Both the position numbers and the translations under genes were made by a program. Of a DNA stretch of 64,000 nucleotides, positions 54,998 to 63,604 are shown piece after piece (the stretch's first letter is position 1; each line of letters begins with the position of its first letter). The notes under the pieces were generated by a model. It was not told the DNA's origin. It worked only from the letters and a program-made list of their open reading frames with translations, and searched no databases. This stretch comes from Desulfosporosinus youngiae DSM 17734 (GTDB taxonomy: Bacteria; Bacillota; Desulfitobacteriia; Desulfitobacteriales; Desulfitobacteriaceae). The stretch spans positions 2,438,226 through 2,502,225 of the forward strand of contig NZ_CM001441.1 of the NCBI RefSeq assembly GCF_000244895.1, written 5' to 3'.

Positions 54998-55097
54998 AAA
55001 AATTCCCCCTTCAGCCACAGATTGTTTTTTCCAGTCCTTCATTGCCTAAAACTAGTGAGAGAAATAACTCCAACTGCTATATTCAATTCGTGTACAA

Positions 55098-55132
55098 AAA
55101 TAAAAAACCAACAATTATAAGTTAATTGTTGG
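55098..55132 (-). terminator. Terminator of the receiver/kinase operon
   Basis: CCAACAATTA / TAATTGTTGG stem followed on the minus strand by TTTTTTATTTTT. It lies 280 bp past the kinase stop; the 55133-55412 stretch holds nothing else recognised. Confidence 0.75.
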
Positions 55133-55412
55133 CAGGGGATAATGCTTTAAAACCTCTAAGGCTTGTGGTAAGAAATTTATGATTATAGTTCTTGCAATCT
55201 CAGCATTTGCTATGGAAATATACCATTTTATTTTCCCCTTGCCGAAGCTAATTATATCTCACAGAGATGAAGGGTGAAAATCGAACAAGGGTTATTATCA
55301 AGAATCATCCTGTTGTTCATCTATAACCTGAATCAGTTTATCTGCAGGTTCCATAGATTCTCTGGATCTTTTACGGTTATTCTTTACGTTGGAATTTATA
55401 TCCAATCTAAGT

Positions 55413-56564
55413 TCATTGTTTGCGGATGGGTACCCCAAAAACAAAGGTCGTTCCTTGATTTGAAGAGAAATAAACATAGCCTTGCAAATATTTTTCCCCG
55501 AGAAGTTTCATGCTGTAGGTTCCGATTCCACGCCCGCTACCTTTGTTGGAATAGGAGCGTTTGAAAATTTGCAGTTGAACCTCTCGCGGTATGGCTTGGG
55601 GATTAGTCACGCTGAATTCAACATAGTCGTCCTTTTTTTCAACTGCTATGGTTACCGTATCGGTATCCTCATCGGAAGCTTCAATGGCGTTTTTTAACAT
55701 ATTGTTAACAATACGTCTTACCAAAATAATATCACTTTCCAGGATGACATCTTCAGAGCAGGCGATCTCTATGGGACAAAGCGCTGTGTCATAGTTTTGA
55801 TAAAACTCAACCAGCTTGGCAACCAAACCTTTTGCCGAAAAACTTGACAGATTCAGTTTGAGTTCTCCATTTTCAGCGGCTATCAGATCTCTTTGACTAT
55901 TGATTTCATCAATGAGAATATCAACGGCTTCAGTGGCGTGAGTCGATAATTCCTGAACTTCGTTCAAGTTTGGTGATTCTTTCATTATCTGAACAAACCC
56001 TTTGACAGCCCCCGACGTATTCAGCAGGTCGTGAAAGAATACCTGTTCGAACACCTGTCGTCTTTTCTCTTCGCTGATATCTCTGACGATGAGGAGTGTA
56101 TACTCGCCATTGATAACTCCGGCAGGAGCAGCATAAACCGACAGTTCAAAGCTTTTTGTATCGCCGGCGCTTCCTGCAGAAAGAAGGCATTCTTTGGCGA
56201 CAGGGGCTTTCGTCTGCTGTGATTCCAGGATTGCCAGGACAGCTCCACAAACACTGCAGCATTCCGTGGTTCCACAGCCCCCTGGGGTCTCGTGAGAATG
56301 AACACAGTTTAAGATCTCTCCGGGGCGCAGACCTATTAGATTCTCTTGTGATGTAATTCCCAAGGTCTCAAATAAAACATGGTTTGAATAGATGATTTGT
56401 CGTTCTTTGTTCAAAACAAGGATAATATAAGGAAGGATATTAAAGAGGTCAGGAATCAAAGCTTGTTGTTTTATTTGTTCTGCTTGTCCCAAGATTAGGT
56501 CATCAGCTAAACGGGCAGCAGGTGCAAATTGGGTTTCAGGGTTGTCATTTATTAAATAAGTCAT
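55413..56564 (-). CDS. Sensor histidine kinase with PAS domain
   Basis: A 383-residue cytoplasmic kinase without membrane segments. A PAS domain spans about residues 40-165 (ILVLNKERQIIYSNHVLFETLGI) and contains five Cys residues (in NCVHSHETPGGCGTTECCSVC) that could hold a metal or heme group or act as a redox sensor. The dimerisation helix has the phospho-acceptor His in FFHDLLNTSGAVKGFVQIM, and the ATPase domain has NMLKNAIEAS (N box), then GSGRGIGTYSMKLLGEKYLQG (G boxes). It starts 2 bp after the receiver-TPR gene and forms a two-component pair with it. Confidence 0.9.
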   Translation of the reverse strand: MTYLINDNPETQFAPAARLADDLILGQAEQIKQQALIPDLFNILPYIILVLNKERQIIYSNHVLFETLGITSQENLIGLRPGEILNCVHSHETPGGCGTTECCSVCGAVLAILESQQTKAPVAKECLLSAGSAGDTKSFELSVYAAPAGVINGEYTLLIVRDISEEKRRQVFEQVFFHDLLNTSGAVKGFVQIMKESPNLNEVQELSTHATEAVDILIDEINSQRDLIAAENGELKLNLSSFSAKGLVAKLVEFYQNYDTALCPIEIACSEDVILESDIILVRRIVNNMLKNAIEASDEDTDTVTIAVEKKDDYVEFSVTNPQAIPREVQLQIFKRSYSNKGSGRGIGTYSMKLLGEKYLQGYVYFSSNQGTTFVFGVPIRKQ

Positions 56565-56566
56565 TT

Positions 56567-57187
56567 TTAGATCAAATCCCTTACCTTAAAAACTTCAGAG
56601 GCTTGCATAAATTTTTCCGCGTAGTCTTTATTTCCGATTGAATAATAGGCCTCGCTTAATAATCGATATATTTCCGGGTTCGCAGGATCCTCAGAAAGTG
56701 CTTGTTTCAGATATATTAAAGCTGCCGCTGGATTATCGCATTCCAAATCTCTTTTGACGACTTGAAAATCCTCTTGATTTTCAATAACAGGGTCAGGAAT
56801 AAAGTTTGTTTTCACCGTGCTGCCGGATATTTTTTGCTCGATTTCAAGCACTAGTTCCCTAAACCTAGCTAAGGTGAAGGGCTTCTGAAGATAAGCGACG
56901 GCACCCATTTGAGTACATTCCACTGCATTTTTTACAGTGGCATATGCTGTAGTTATGACAACGGGGGCCTTAATACCCTGTTGCGTTAGCCATTTAAAGA
57001 CTTCTGTCCCACTCATATAAGGCATTTTTATATCTAAAAATATGATATGATAGTTCTCAGCTTTCAGTAGGTCCATGGCCTGTTTGCCGTTTCCGGCGCT
57101 TTTGACCAGATAGCCTTCAGATTCCAAGCATTTAGATAAAAATAGCCTATTTGATTTGGTATCGTCAACCACTAGGGCTTTCTTCAA
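56567..57187 (-). CDS. Response-regulator receiver protein with TPR-like C-terminus
   Basis: A 206-residue protein. The receiver domain (1-120) has VVDDTKSNR, the phospho-acceptor Asp in IIFLDIKMPYMSG (residue about 52), Thr in VITTAYA and Lys in YLQKPF. The C-terminal 65 residues form a tetratricopeptide-like helical pair: CDNPAAALIYLKQALSEDPANPEIYRLLSEAYYSIGNKDYAEKFM. No DNA-binding or enzymatic output domain is seen, so output is probably by protein contact. It is the first gene of the pair with the PAS kinase; ribosome site GGAGGGGGAAAC upstream. Confidence 0.9.
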   Translation of the reverse strand: MKKALVVDDTKSNRLFLSKCLESEGYLVKSAGNGKQAMDLLKAENYHIIFLDIKMPYMSGTEVFKWLTQQGIKAPVVITTAYATVKNAVECTQMGAVAYLQKPFTLARFRELVLEIEQKISGSTVKTNFIPDPVIENQEDFQVVKRDLECDNPAAALIYLKQALSEDPANPEIYRLLSEAYYSIGNKDYAEKFMQASEVFKVRDLI

Positions 57188-57396
57188 TGTTTCCCCCTCC
57201 TGAAGAAATTTAGCTTCAAATTATTGGCTAATCATTGTGTTTTCTTCATTATTTGGAAACTATTATATAGAGAGAAGCATGAAATATCAACTCCAAAGAA
57301 TACATCTTGGCAAGCATTAATGACAGTCATAGAGCCCTTTTTGTGGCCGTGCAACGCTTGGAGCAACACGGCGCTGTTTATCCTGTCAAAAGTACA

Positions 57397-57425
57397 TTAG
57401 CCCGGAGATTTTGTCTCCGGGCTAA
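57397..57425 (-). terminator. Terminator of the FAD/Fe-S oxidase gene
   Basis: TTAGCCCGGAGA / TCTCCGGGCTAA stem, 9 bp beyond the minus-strand stop. A copy lies at 33778-33807 as part of a duplicated segment. Confidence 0.8.
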
Positions 57426-57433
57426 TGCTATTA

Positions 57434-60397
57434 CTAAAGCGGCAGCGCCGATGAAGCACGATCCACCAGATACATCAGCGACTGATAGCTGATTCCGCTG
57501 TGGAGGGAAAGTCCGATCTCACAGGTTCTGCTGTTGGAATAACCTGAAGTGCACTCCTTGGGGAGGGAGGGTTTGAGTCCGGCCAAGGCGGAATGATTTA
57601 GCTCAGGGAAGGAAAAGCCCCGATCCCCGGCAAAGCCGCAGCAGTGGACATCATCAGGCATAATCACCTTTTCCGCACAGGATTCGGCCAGAGCTTTAAA
57701 CTTATCGCTGATCTGCATCTTAACGGAACTGCAGGTCACGTGCACAGCCACCGTTTCCGGAACCTGTCTGAACTTTAAACGTTCCATCAAGAAATCGTGG
57801 GTGAACTCCACGGGTTCATAAAGCTTAACTCCGGACTTAAAGGCCCGCCTCATGCGATAGAGACAAGGGCTGGTATCGCAGAGGATAGGATATTTGCCAT
57901 AGTCGCTGGCCTTGAGGAGCACCTTTTCCAGTTCGTCACTTTTCTCATCGGCTATCTGAAAGAAGCCTTTACTTTCCCAGGGCATACCGCAACATAAGTT
58001 AGACATGTTCGGCGGGACGATGACTTCATAGCCGGCTTTGGCTAAGATGGACAGCATCACTTCATGGAGAGGCCTTTGATCCTTGTCCTGACGAGCAGGT
58101 CCCATAGAGCGGCTGATACAACTGGGGAAATAGACCACCTTCAAGGGTTCTGTCCCTGGGGAAGGGGCTTTCTCCGAAGCCAAAGGTCCCGCTGCGGAAC
58201 CGGATCTCGCCCGGGGAGCAGACCCCCGGCCAGGCATCCAGGGGTTCCAGAGGGGAATCTGGTTCTTCGTTACCCGGTGGGCCTTAGAAGCAAGTTTATC
58301 CATCACCCGGGTACCCAGGACTGAATGAGCAGCATTCACTGCCCCCAGTCCAAAGCGCATAAAGGTCGTTACCCCATTCATATTTTTGGCCAGACGTTGG
58401 GCAAGGAAGTTAGTGGTGGGAGTAATGGCCCGGGAACGCAGATATTTGGAATTGTCGCCGGTATTAATGGAGAGGGGACAGGCTTTGGCACAGAGTCCAT
58501 CCGTAGCACAGGTGGCATTTCCTGCATAGTCATAATCTTTTAGCAAGCGCATTAACCGCTGCAGATCTTTGCCCGTTCTTTTTAGGTAGGAAATTTCCCG
58601 CTGCAGAATAATCCGCATCCGTGGGGTTGTGGTCAGATTTTTGGAAGGACAAATATCCTGGCAGAAGCCGCAGTTGGTACACCGGTCGATAGTTTCATGA
58701 GACTGGGGCATCATTTTTAAGTCTTCAAGATAAACATTTTTGTTGTCATTGATAATAACCCCGGGATTTAACAGACCATGGGGATCAAAGGCGGATTTAA
58801 TCCGTCTCATCAGCTGATAGGCTTTACTTCCCCATTCCAGTTCGACGAAGGGAGCCATATTCCGTCCGGTTCCATGTTCAGCTTTCAGTGAACCATTGTA
58901 TTTCTTAACAACCAGTTCATTAACTTCCTTCATCAGTCCCGAATACTGATTGATTTCTTCCTCGGTCTCAAACTTCTGGGTAAAGATAAAGTGCCAGTTT
59001 CCATCTAAAGCATGTCCATAGATAATAGCATCGTGGTAACCGAATTTATTAAGGATGGAGCGCAGATCGATGGTGGCCTCTGCTAATCGTTCCAAGGGAA
59101 AGGCCACATCTTCGATAATCACGGCAGTCCCTTGTTCCCGGATTCCGCCCACGGCCGGAAAAATTCCTTTGCGAATTTTCCAGTAAGTTTCATACTCGGA
59201 TTTTACGGAGGTAAAATCGATGGGTAAAACCGTCGGTACGCTCTCCAGCTGTAATTTAACATCTTGAATCCGTTGTTCCAGAAGCTCCCGGTTTTCGGCC
59301 CTGACCTCCACCAGGAGTGCTGTTGCTGTTTCTGAGAGAGTTTTTAGATAAGCGGGCATCCCGGGCTCGTCTTCCATGGTCTTAAGGGAAACCCGGTCCA
59401 TCATTTCCGCAGCGGATACTAAATCCCGGTTAAGCTTCATAACGGCGCGGCAGGCATGGTCCATATCAGGATAAATGATTAAGGCCGAGGCTTTATGGTC
59501 GTGTTCAATGACCGTTTTATAGGTGATCCGCGAGATAAACCCTAAAGTCCCTTCCGAACCGATCAGGACATGCTTGATAATTTCAAGGGGATCCTCAAAG
59601 TCCACAAAGGCATTGATACTATAGCCTGTCGTATTCTTGATTTTATACTTCTTTTTGATCAGTGCGGTAAGCTCCGGATCGGCCTTAAGCTCGTCCCGAA
59701 TCAGCTCGACTTGGCGGATAAGATCCGGCTTGCTTTGCAAAAAATCACGGCAAGAGGCAGGATTTGCTGTGTCAAGCAGGGTTCCGTCATCGAAAATAAT
59801 TTGCATATCTTGCACAGTTTTATAGCTGTTATCGGCAGTACCGCAGCACATACCACTGGCATTGTTGGCTGCGATCCCCCCAATCATGCAGTGATCAATG
59901 GAGGCCGGGTCCGGTCCGATTTTGCGGCGGTAAGATCTTAAGTAGCGGTTGGCCTCGACGCCCAGGATACCTGGTTCCAGGGAGATGGCCTTGCCGTCTT
60001 CATGAACCTCATAGTGCCGCCATGCTCCCTGGACCACCAGCAGGACAGAATCCGTCAAAGCCTGCCCCGATAAACTGGTCCCGGCACAGCGGAAGGTAAC
60101 CGGTGTATGTAGAGTTTGCGCAATTTTTAAAATCGCCGACATTTCTTCATTATTGACGACTTTAACCACGACCTTCGGGATTAAGCGATAAAAGCTGGCA
60201 TCAATGCCATAGCCTAAGGTGAAAAAGGGGTCGATAAAGACCCGTTGGAGAGGAAGGAAACGGGTTACTTCCCTGTAGAAATCTTGATAAACTTTAGGCA
60301 GTGAGGGCAAATCTTTAGTTTTTTGGGCCAGATTACGCGGGTCTTTGGGATTCAAAGGATAAAAGAGTGGTTGTGTACCGCTACGCCAATGAGTCAA
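57434..60397 (-). CDS. FAD-linked oxidase/Fe-S fusion protein (D-lactate/2-hydroxyacid dehydrogenase-like)
   Basis: A 987-residue fusion of a GlcD/Dld-type FAD domain and a GlcF-type Fe-S domain. The FAD domain has TFRCAGTSLSGQALTD (about residue 100), GGIAANNASGMCCG and GSEGTLGFISR; the substrate/cap region carries HALDGNWHF and KAEHGTGRNMAPF. The Fe-S part has CTNCGFCQDICP (about 572) and CATDGLCAKACP (about 627), then two CCG domains (CCGMPW, CCGFAG) typical of heterodisulfide-reductase-like redox subunits. It probably oxidises D-lactate or a related 2-hydroxyacid. The start TTG 60397 is set by AAAGGA and by a -10 box that lies inside the longer open frame. A Pro/Gly/Arg-rich, GC-rich linker near 58165-58240 joins domains. 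Confidence 0.88.
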   Translation of the reverse strand: MTHWRSGTQPLFYPLNPKDPRNLAQKTKDLPSLPKVYQDFYREVTRFLPLQRVFIDPFFTLGYGIDASFYRLIPKVVVKVVNNEEMSAILKIAQTLHTPVTFRCAGTSLSGQALTDSVLLVVQGAWRHYEVHEDGKAISLEPGILGVEANRYLRSYRRKIGPDPASIDHCMIGGIAANNASGMCCGTADNSYKTVQDMQIIFDDGTLLDTANPASCRDFLQSKPDLIRQVELIRDELKADPELTALIKKKYKIKNTTGYSINAFVDFEDPLEIIKHVLIGSEGTLGFISRITYKTVIEHDHKASALIIYPDMDHACRAVMKLNRDLVSAAEMMDRVSLKTMEDEPGMPAYLKTLSETATALLVEVRAENRELLEQRIQDVKLQLESVPTVLPIDFTSVKSEYETYWKIRKGIFPAVGGIREQGTAVIIEDVAFPLERLAEATIDLRSILNKFGYHDAIIYGHALDGNWHFIFTQKFETEEEINQYSGLMKEVNELVVKKYNGSLKAEHGTGRNMAPFVELEWGSKAYQLMRRIKSAFDPHGLLNPGVIINDNKNVYLEDLKMMPQSHETIDRCTNCGFCQDICPSKNLTTTPRMRIILQREISYLKRTGKDLQRLMRLLKDYDYAGNATCATDGLCAKACPLSINTGDNSKYLRSRAITPTTNFLAQRLAKNMNGVTTFMRFGLGAVNAAHSVLGTRVMDKLASKAHRVTKNQIPLWNPWMPGRGSAPRARSGSAAGPLASEKAPSPGTEPLKVVYFPSCISRSMGPARQDKDQRPLHEVMLSILAKAGYEVIVPPNMSNLCCGMPWESKGFFQIADEKSDELEKVLLKASDYGKYPILCDTSPCLYRMRRAFKSGVKLYEPVEFTHDFLMERLKFRQVPETVAVHVTCSSVKMQISDKFKALAESCAEKVIMPDDVHCCGFAGDRGFSFPELNHSALAGLKPSLPKECTSGYSNSRTCEIGLSLHSGISYQSLMYLVDRASSALPL

Positions 60398-60445
60398 ATT
60401 GATCACGTCCTTTCTTGTACTGTCAGAAAGTATAAAACTTACGTT

Positions 60446-60490
60446 ATTATACTGCAAGAAGGTTTAACCCGTGCGAAGACAGTGTCTTCG
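60446..60490 (-). promoter_or_regulatory. Promoter and 17-bp palindrome before the FAD/Fe-S oxidase gene
   Basis: A perfect TATAAT lies at 60451-60446 on the minus strand with no good -35. At 60474-60490 is CGAAGACA-G-TGTCTTCG, a palindrome that covers the -35 position and so is a candidate regulator site. Confidence 0.55.
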
Positions 60491-60630
60491 TCCAAGCATA
60501 AGTGCAACTAAGGCTGCCGCCGCGCCTGCGGCTTAGCGCCAGCCAAGTTTTCTTTAAAGGGTTATGCTTTAGTCTTTGCGGAGTTAAGATGTATGATTCC
60601 CGATTATAATTGTTATTGTGGTAATATTCA

Positions 60631-60671
60631 ATCGTATATTAGTTTGGAGAGATTATAAACTAATATACGAT
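60631..60671. repeat. Inverted repeat with 15-base perfect arms upstream of the blaI-type gene
   Basis: ATCGTATATTAGTTT and its exact reverse complement are separated by 11 bases containing GGAGAG. It lies in the region between the divergent oxidase and BlaI-type genes. No coding feature explains it. Confidence 0.6.
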
Positions 60672-60714
60672 TTGCTTTTGTTATTTAAGATCCTTTTTCA
60701 GAGCTGGTTTTTGT

Positions 60715-60758
60715 TTGACAAATACTATTACATCTGTAATAATAATTACAAACGTAAT
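60715..60758 (+). promoter_or_regulatory. BlaI-type promoter with two operators
   Basis: TTGACA (60715-60720), 17 bp, AATAAT (60738-60743). Two dyads, ATTACATCTGTAAT (60727-60740) and ATTACAAACGTAAT (60745-60758), have the TACA/TGTA half-sites of BlaI/MecI boxes; one fills the spacer and the other follows the -10. This fits tight autorepression by the adjacent regulator. Confidence 0.8.
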
Positions 60759-60782
60759 CATATTTACATAAAGGAGAACAAT

Positions 60783-61160
60783 ATGTCTGAAATACCGAAG
60801 ATATCTGAGGCGGAGTGGGAAGTAATGAAGATAGTCTGGCTAAAGTCTTCCCCCTGTACAGCAAACGAGATTGTGGATGCTTTAACCGGCGTAGCAGATT
60901 GGAAGCCAAATACGATTAAAACCTTAATCAATAGGCTGGTCAAGAAAAAGGCTTTGGGATATAAGGAAGAAGGCCGGCAATATCGTTACTATCCCTTGGT
61001 CGATCAGGCTGAGTGCATTAAGTCAGAGACCAATTCCTTTGTGAAACGGATGTTTGGCGGAACCCTTCAACCTATGTTGGTGGCTTTTCTTAAGGAGGAA
61101 AAACTTTCTCAAGACGAAATTGAAGAACTAAAACGGATCATTGAGGAAAGGAAGGGGTAA
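60783..61160 (+). CDS. BlaI/MecI-family repressor
   Basis: A 125-residue penicillinase-repressor-family protein, the normal length. EIPKISEAEWEVMKIVWLKSSPCTANEIVDAL and WKPNTIKTLINRLVKKKAL form the winged helix; GTLQPMLVAFLKEEKLSQDEIEELKRII is the dimerisation part that is normally cleaved on induction. ATG 60783 has AAAGGAG upstream; the frame extends to 60618 but through the promoter and operators, so the longer start is rejected. It is 2 bp upstream of the sensor-protease gene. Confidence 0.93.
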   Translation: MSEIPKISEAEWEVMKIVWLKSSPCTANEIVDALTGVADWKPNTIKTLINRLVKKKALGYKEEGRQYRYYPLVDQAECIKSETNSFVKRMFGGTLQPMLVAFLKEEKLSQDEIEELKRIIEERKG

Positions 61161-61162
61161 CC

Positions 61163-63451
61163 TTGCCCTCAGGACACATCGATTATCTGCGTCTTTTTGA
61201 TTGGGTCTGGCAGACTTCGGCAAAGGCAAGCCTATTAATTGTCCTCTTGTTATTAGTGAAATTTGTGCTTAAGCATAAAATCAGCGGGCGGGTACATTAT
61301 TTATTATGGTCGATTGTGTTGGTCAGTCTTCTGTTGCCTTGGGCACCTCAAAGTTCATTTAGTCTCTACAACCTTTCTAATTTAGAGATGCCGCGAACCA
61401 GTTCTTTGCCTAAAAATACAGAAGTGTTTTCACATCCTGGCGCAAAGAATGACGGATTATTTTCTGAAGAAACGGACTACCGGTCAGATCAGACTGCCGG
61501 ATTTCAGAACGCGGATACAACGAATACATTAGCTAATAAGAATAAATCACCTGATATAATTGCCGCCCCCATGTTTATCCATAAACTGTTTTGCTTTGTA
61601 TGGCTTATAGGGATTATGGTTTTTATTGCGGCGACTGGATTGGTCAACAGACGATTTAAGCATAGTATACAAGATCGGGCTGTGCTTGATGAAAAGCTGC
61701 TGGGGGCCTTTGCAGAGGTTAAAACCAAACTGCATATTAAGGCTAAGGTCTCTTTGGTTCAAACCGGGGCAATAACCAGTCCATTACTTTATGGACTGTT
61801 CTGTCCGAAGGTGTTGATACCAACAGGTTTTTCGGAAGAGTTTAACCAGGAGCAAATTAAGTATGTTTTTGTGCACGAATTATTACATTTAAAGCGAAAA
61901 GATATAGCAGTGAATTGGTTGGCCCAGGGATTGCTTATTATCCATTGGTTTAATCCAATACTTTGGTACGCATTTTATAAACTGCGGGAAGACCAGGAAA
62001 TCGCATGTGATGCGATAACCCTTGAACATATTGGGGGCGCTTCAGTTAAGGAGTACGCCTACACACTCATTAAGCTGGCAGAGAAGAACATGAAACTCCC
62101 GGGAATTGTTAGCTTAGCAAATTTGTCGGGTACAAGCTCACAAATAAGGAGGAGAATCCGGATGATAAAAGACTATGGAAAAATACCTTTAAGGTGGGCG
62201 GTCTTAGCTGTTGGAGTTGTCGTTGCTTTGTCAATTGCAACAATGACCAACGCCAAAGCAACGACGGCTGATGTCTCTGAGGTTGACCAGAGTTACAGCC
62301 CGGTTGTTTCAGCTAACTCTTTGGAACCGATCCAGCTTAATCAGGACCTAGTGGAATATGCCAGAACGAACTATCAAGGCGGATATGACTATTCTACAGA
62401 GAAAGATATTGCCAGCAGTACCTATGGCTGGATGCTTGGCGGCCTTGACCGGGCACCTGATAAAGATGGAGTGGCTGAAAAGAAGCAACAAGCGGAAGGA
62501 TACCTGCCCGTCAAACCGATCTTTGTTAAATCCTATGACGGAGCCTTTTTAGACGATTATTATATTGTTCCCTATCTCCAGGGAGAAAGGTTTGTCGGAG
62601 CCAGTGTTGTATGTCCTGTTGTCAATGAACGTGTTGAAATGATTAATGGAGTTACCTTTTCGCCGCGTGAAAAGCTATTGGAGATTGATGCTGATGAGGC
62701 AATGAAAATTCTTAAACAAGAAAAAGGAATTGAAAAACCTCCGTCGCCCAGGCTTATTTTTCATAGTGTACTGAATGAATCCAGTCCATTCCCATCAGAT
62801 TATAGTCTATTGCCGTCCTATAACGAACCAAGTATGCTGACACCTTATTCTATCCTCCAACCCTCCTGGGAATTTGTTTTAACCGATAAGACCAGATTAT
62901 ATGTTAATCAAGCGGGCCAGGTATTTAATGACACCAACGTAGTTCCCTGGTATGAGACCTATGTTCCTCCTGAATATAATCCACAGGCGGTGCGAATTGA
63001 ACCTGACAAATTGATACGGGATGATGGCTGGACTTTAACTGTCAGCGAAGTGTGGCCCTTAAGCACTTCTAACGGAGGGTGGGGGTATAATCCCTATGAT
63101 GAAACTAAACCTGACAAATACTACGCGGTTTCCCTTACCTTAGAGAATATTCAGGGAAACGATCAAGTGTTTATTCCTAAAGGCAGAGTCGTAGGGACAG
63201 TTGGCAGCAGCGGCAAGGTATATAGTGCCCAACAGCTTTCGTTTGATAGTTGGTATATTCAAAACCTGCGCGGCCTGCAGCTGATGGCCAAAAAGGATGG
63301 CAGAACTATTGAACCCGGTATCTTTAAAGCCAGCCTTGCGCCTATGCAGGTTGATCCAAGCGAACAGAAATTGACGAAGATTATTTATCAAGATGAGCAC
63401 GGAAACAAATTTGAGATACCTATTCAGATTCCTGAATCTAAGCCGAAATAA
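61163..63451 (+). CDS. BlaR1/MecR1-type membrane metalloprotease (M56)
   Basis: A 762-residue M56 protease. Four membrane helices are expected in residues 20-360, with the zinc motif HELLHLKRKD (His near residue 238) and a downstream DQEIACD that supplies the third ligand. After the last helix (near 345-365, ending ATMTNAKA) the roughly 400-residue extracellular part has no SxxK or other penicillin-binding motif; it contains repeats of YDGAFLDDYYIVPYL type and an Ig-like end (YYAVSLTLENIQGNDQ). So it is unlikely to sense beta-lactams by acylation. TTG start after GGAAGGGG. It would cleave or trigger cleavage of the neighbouring repressor. Confidence 0.88.
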   Translation: MPSGHIDYLRLFDWVWQTSAKASLLIVLLLLVKFVLKHKISGRVHYLLWSIVLVSLLLPWAPQSSFSLYNLSNLEMPRTSSLPKNTEVFSHPGAKNDGLFSEETDYRSDQTAGFQNADTTNTLANKNKSPDIIAAPMFIHKLFCFVWLIGIMVFIAATGLVNRRFKHSIQDRAVLDEKLLGAFAEVKTKLHIKAKVSLVQTGAITSPLLYGLFCPKVLIPTGFSEEFNQEQIKYVFVHELLHLKRKDIAVNWLAQGLLIIHWFNPILWYAFYKLREDQEIACDAITLEHIGGASVKEYAYTLIKLAEKNMKLPGIVSLANLSGTSSQIRRRIRMIKDYGKIPLRWAVLAVGVVVALSIATMTNAKATTADVSEVDQSYSPVVSANSLEPIQLNQDLVEYARTNYQGGYDYSTEKDIASSTYGWMLGGLDRAPDKDGVAEKKQQAEGYLPVKPIFVKSYDGAFLDDYYIVPYLQGERFVGASVVCPVVNERVEMINGVTFSPREKLLEIDADEAMKILKQEKGIEKPPSPRLIFHSVLNESSPFPSDYSLLPSYNEPSMLTPYSILQPSWEFVLTDKTRLYVNQAGQVFNDTNVVPWYETYVPPEYNPQAVRIEPDKLIRDDGWTLTVSEVWPLSTSNGGWGYNPYDETKPDKYYAVSLTLENIQGNDQVFIPKGRVVGTVGSSGKVYSAQQLSFDSWYIQNLRGLQLMAKKDGRTIEPGIFKASLAPMQVDPSEQKLTKIIYQDEHGNKFEIPIQIPESKPK

Positions 63452-63555
63452 ACCTGATGCGGAGAAAGTAAACCAATGACATGCAGAAGTTATAGAGTAA
63501 TGGTGGAGATGAGTGTATCTGAGGAAAAAGGCAGATATGGACCCTTTGTAATAAG

Positions 63556-63579
63556 TGACGCCCCGATGCAGGGGCGTCA
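63556..63579. terminator. Terminator-like hairpin between converging genes
   Basis: TGACGCCCC / GGGGCGTCA with a 6-base loop, 105 bp past the BlaR1-type stop and 26 bp past the DoxX stop on the other strand. The tails are weak in T. Confidence 0.55.
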
Positions 63580-63604
63580 AATTGTCCGATCTCTTGTTTG
63601 GGAA

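Noticed and set aside
54998-55042. Longer start of the EAL-HDOD gene
   Set aside because: No ribosome site; the ATG at 54997 has one and begins where the family begins.
60618-60782. N-terminal extension of the BlaI-type frame
   Set aside because: It runs through the promoter and both operators; the ATG at 60783 has the ribosome site and matches family length.
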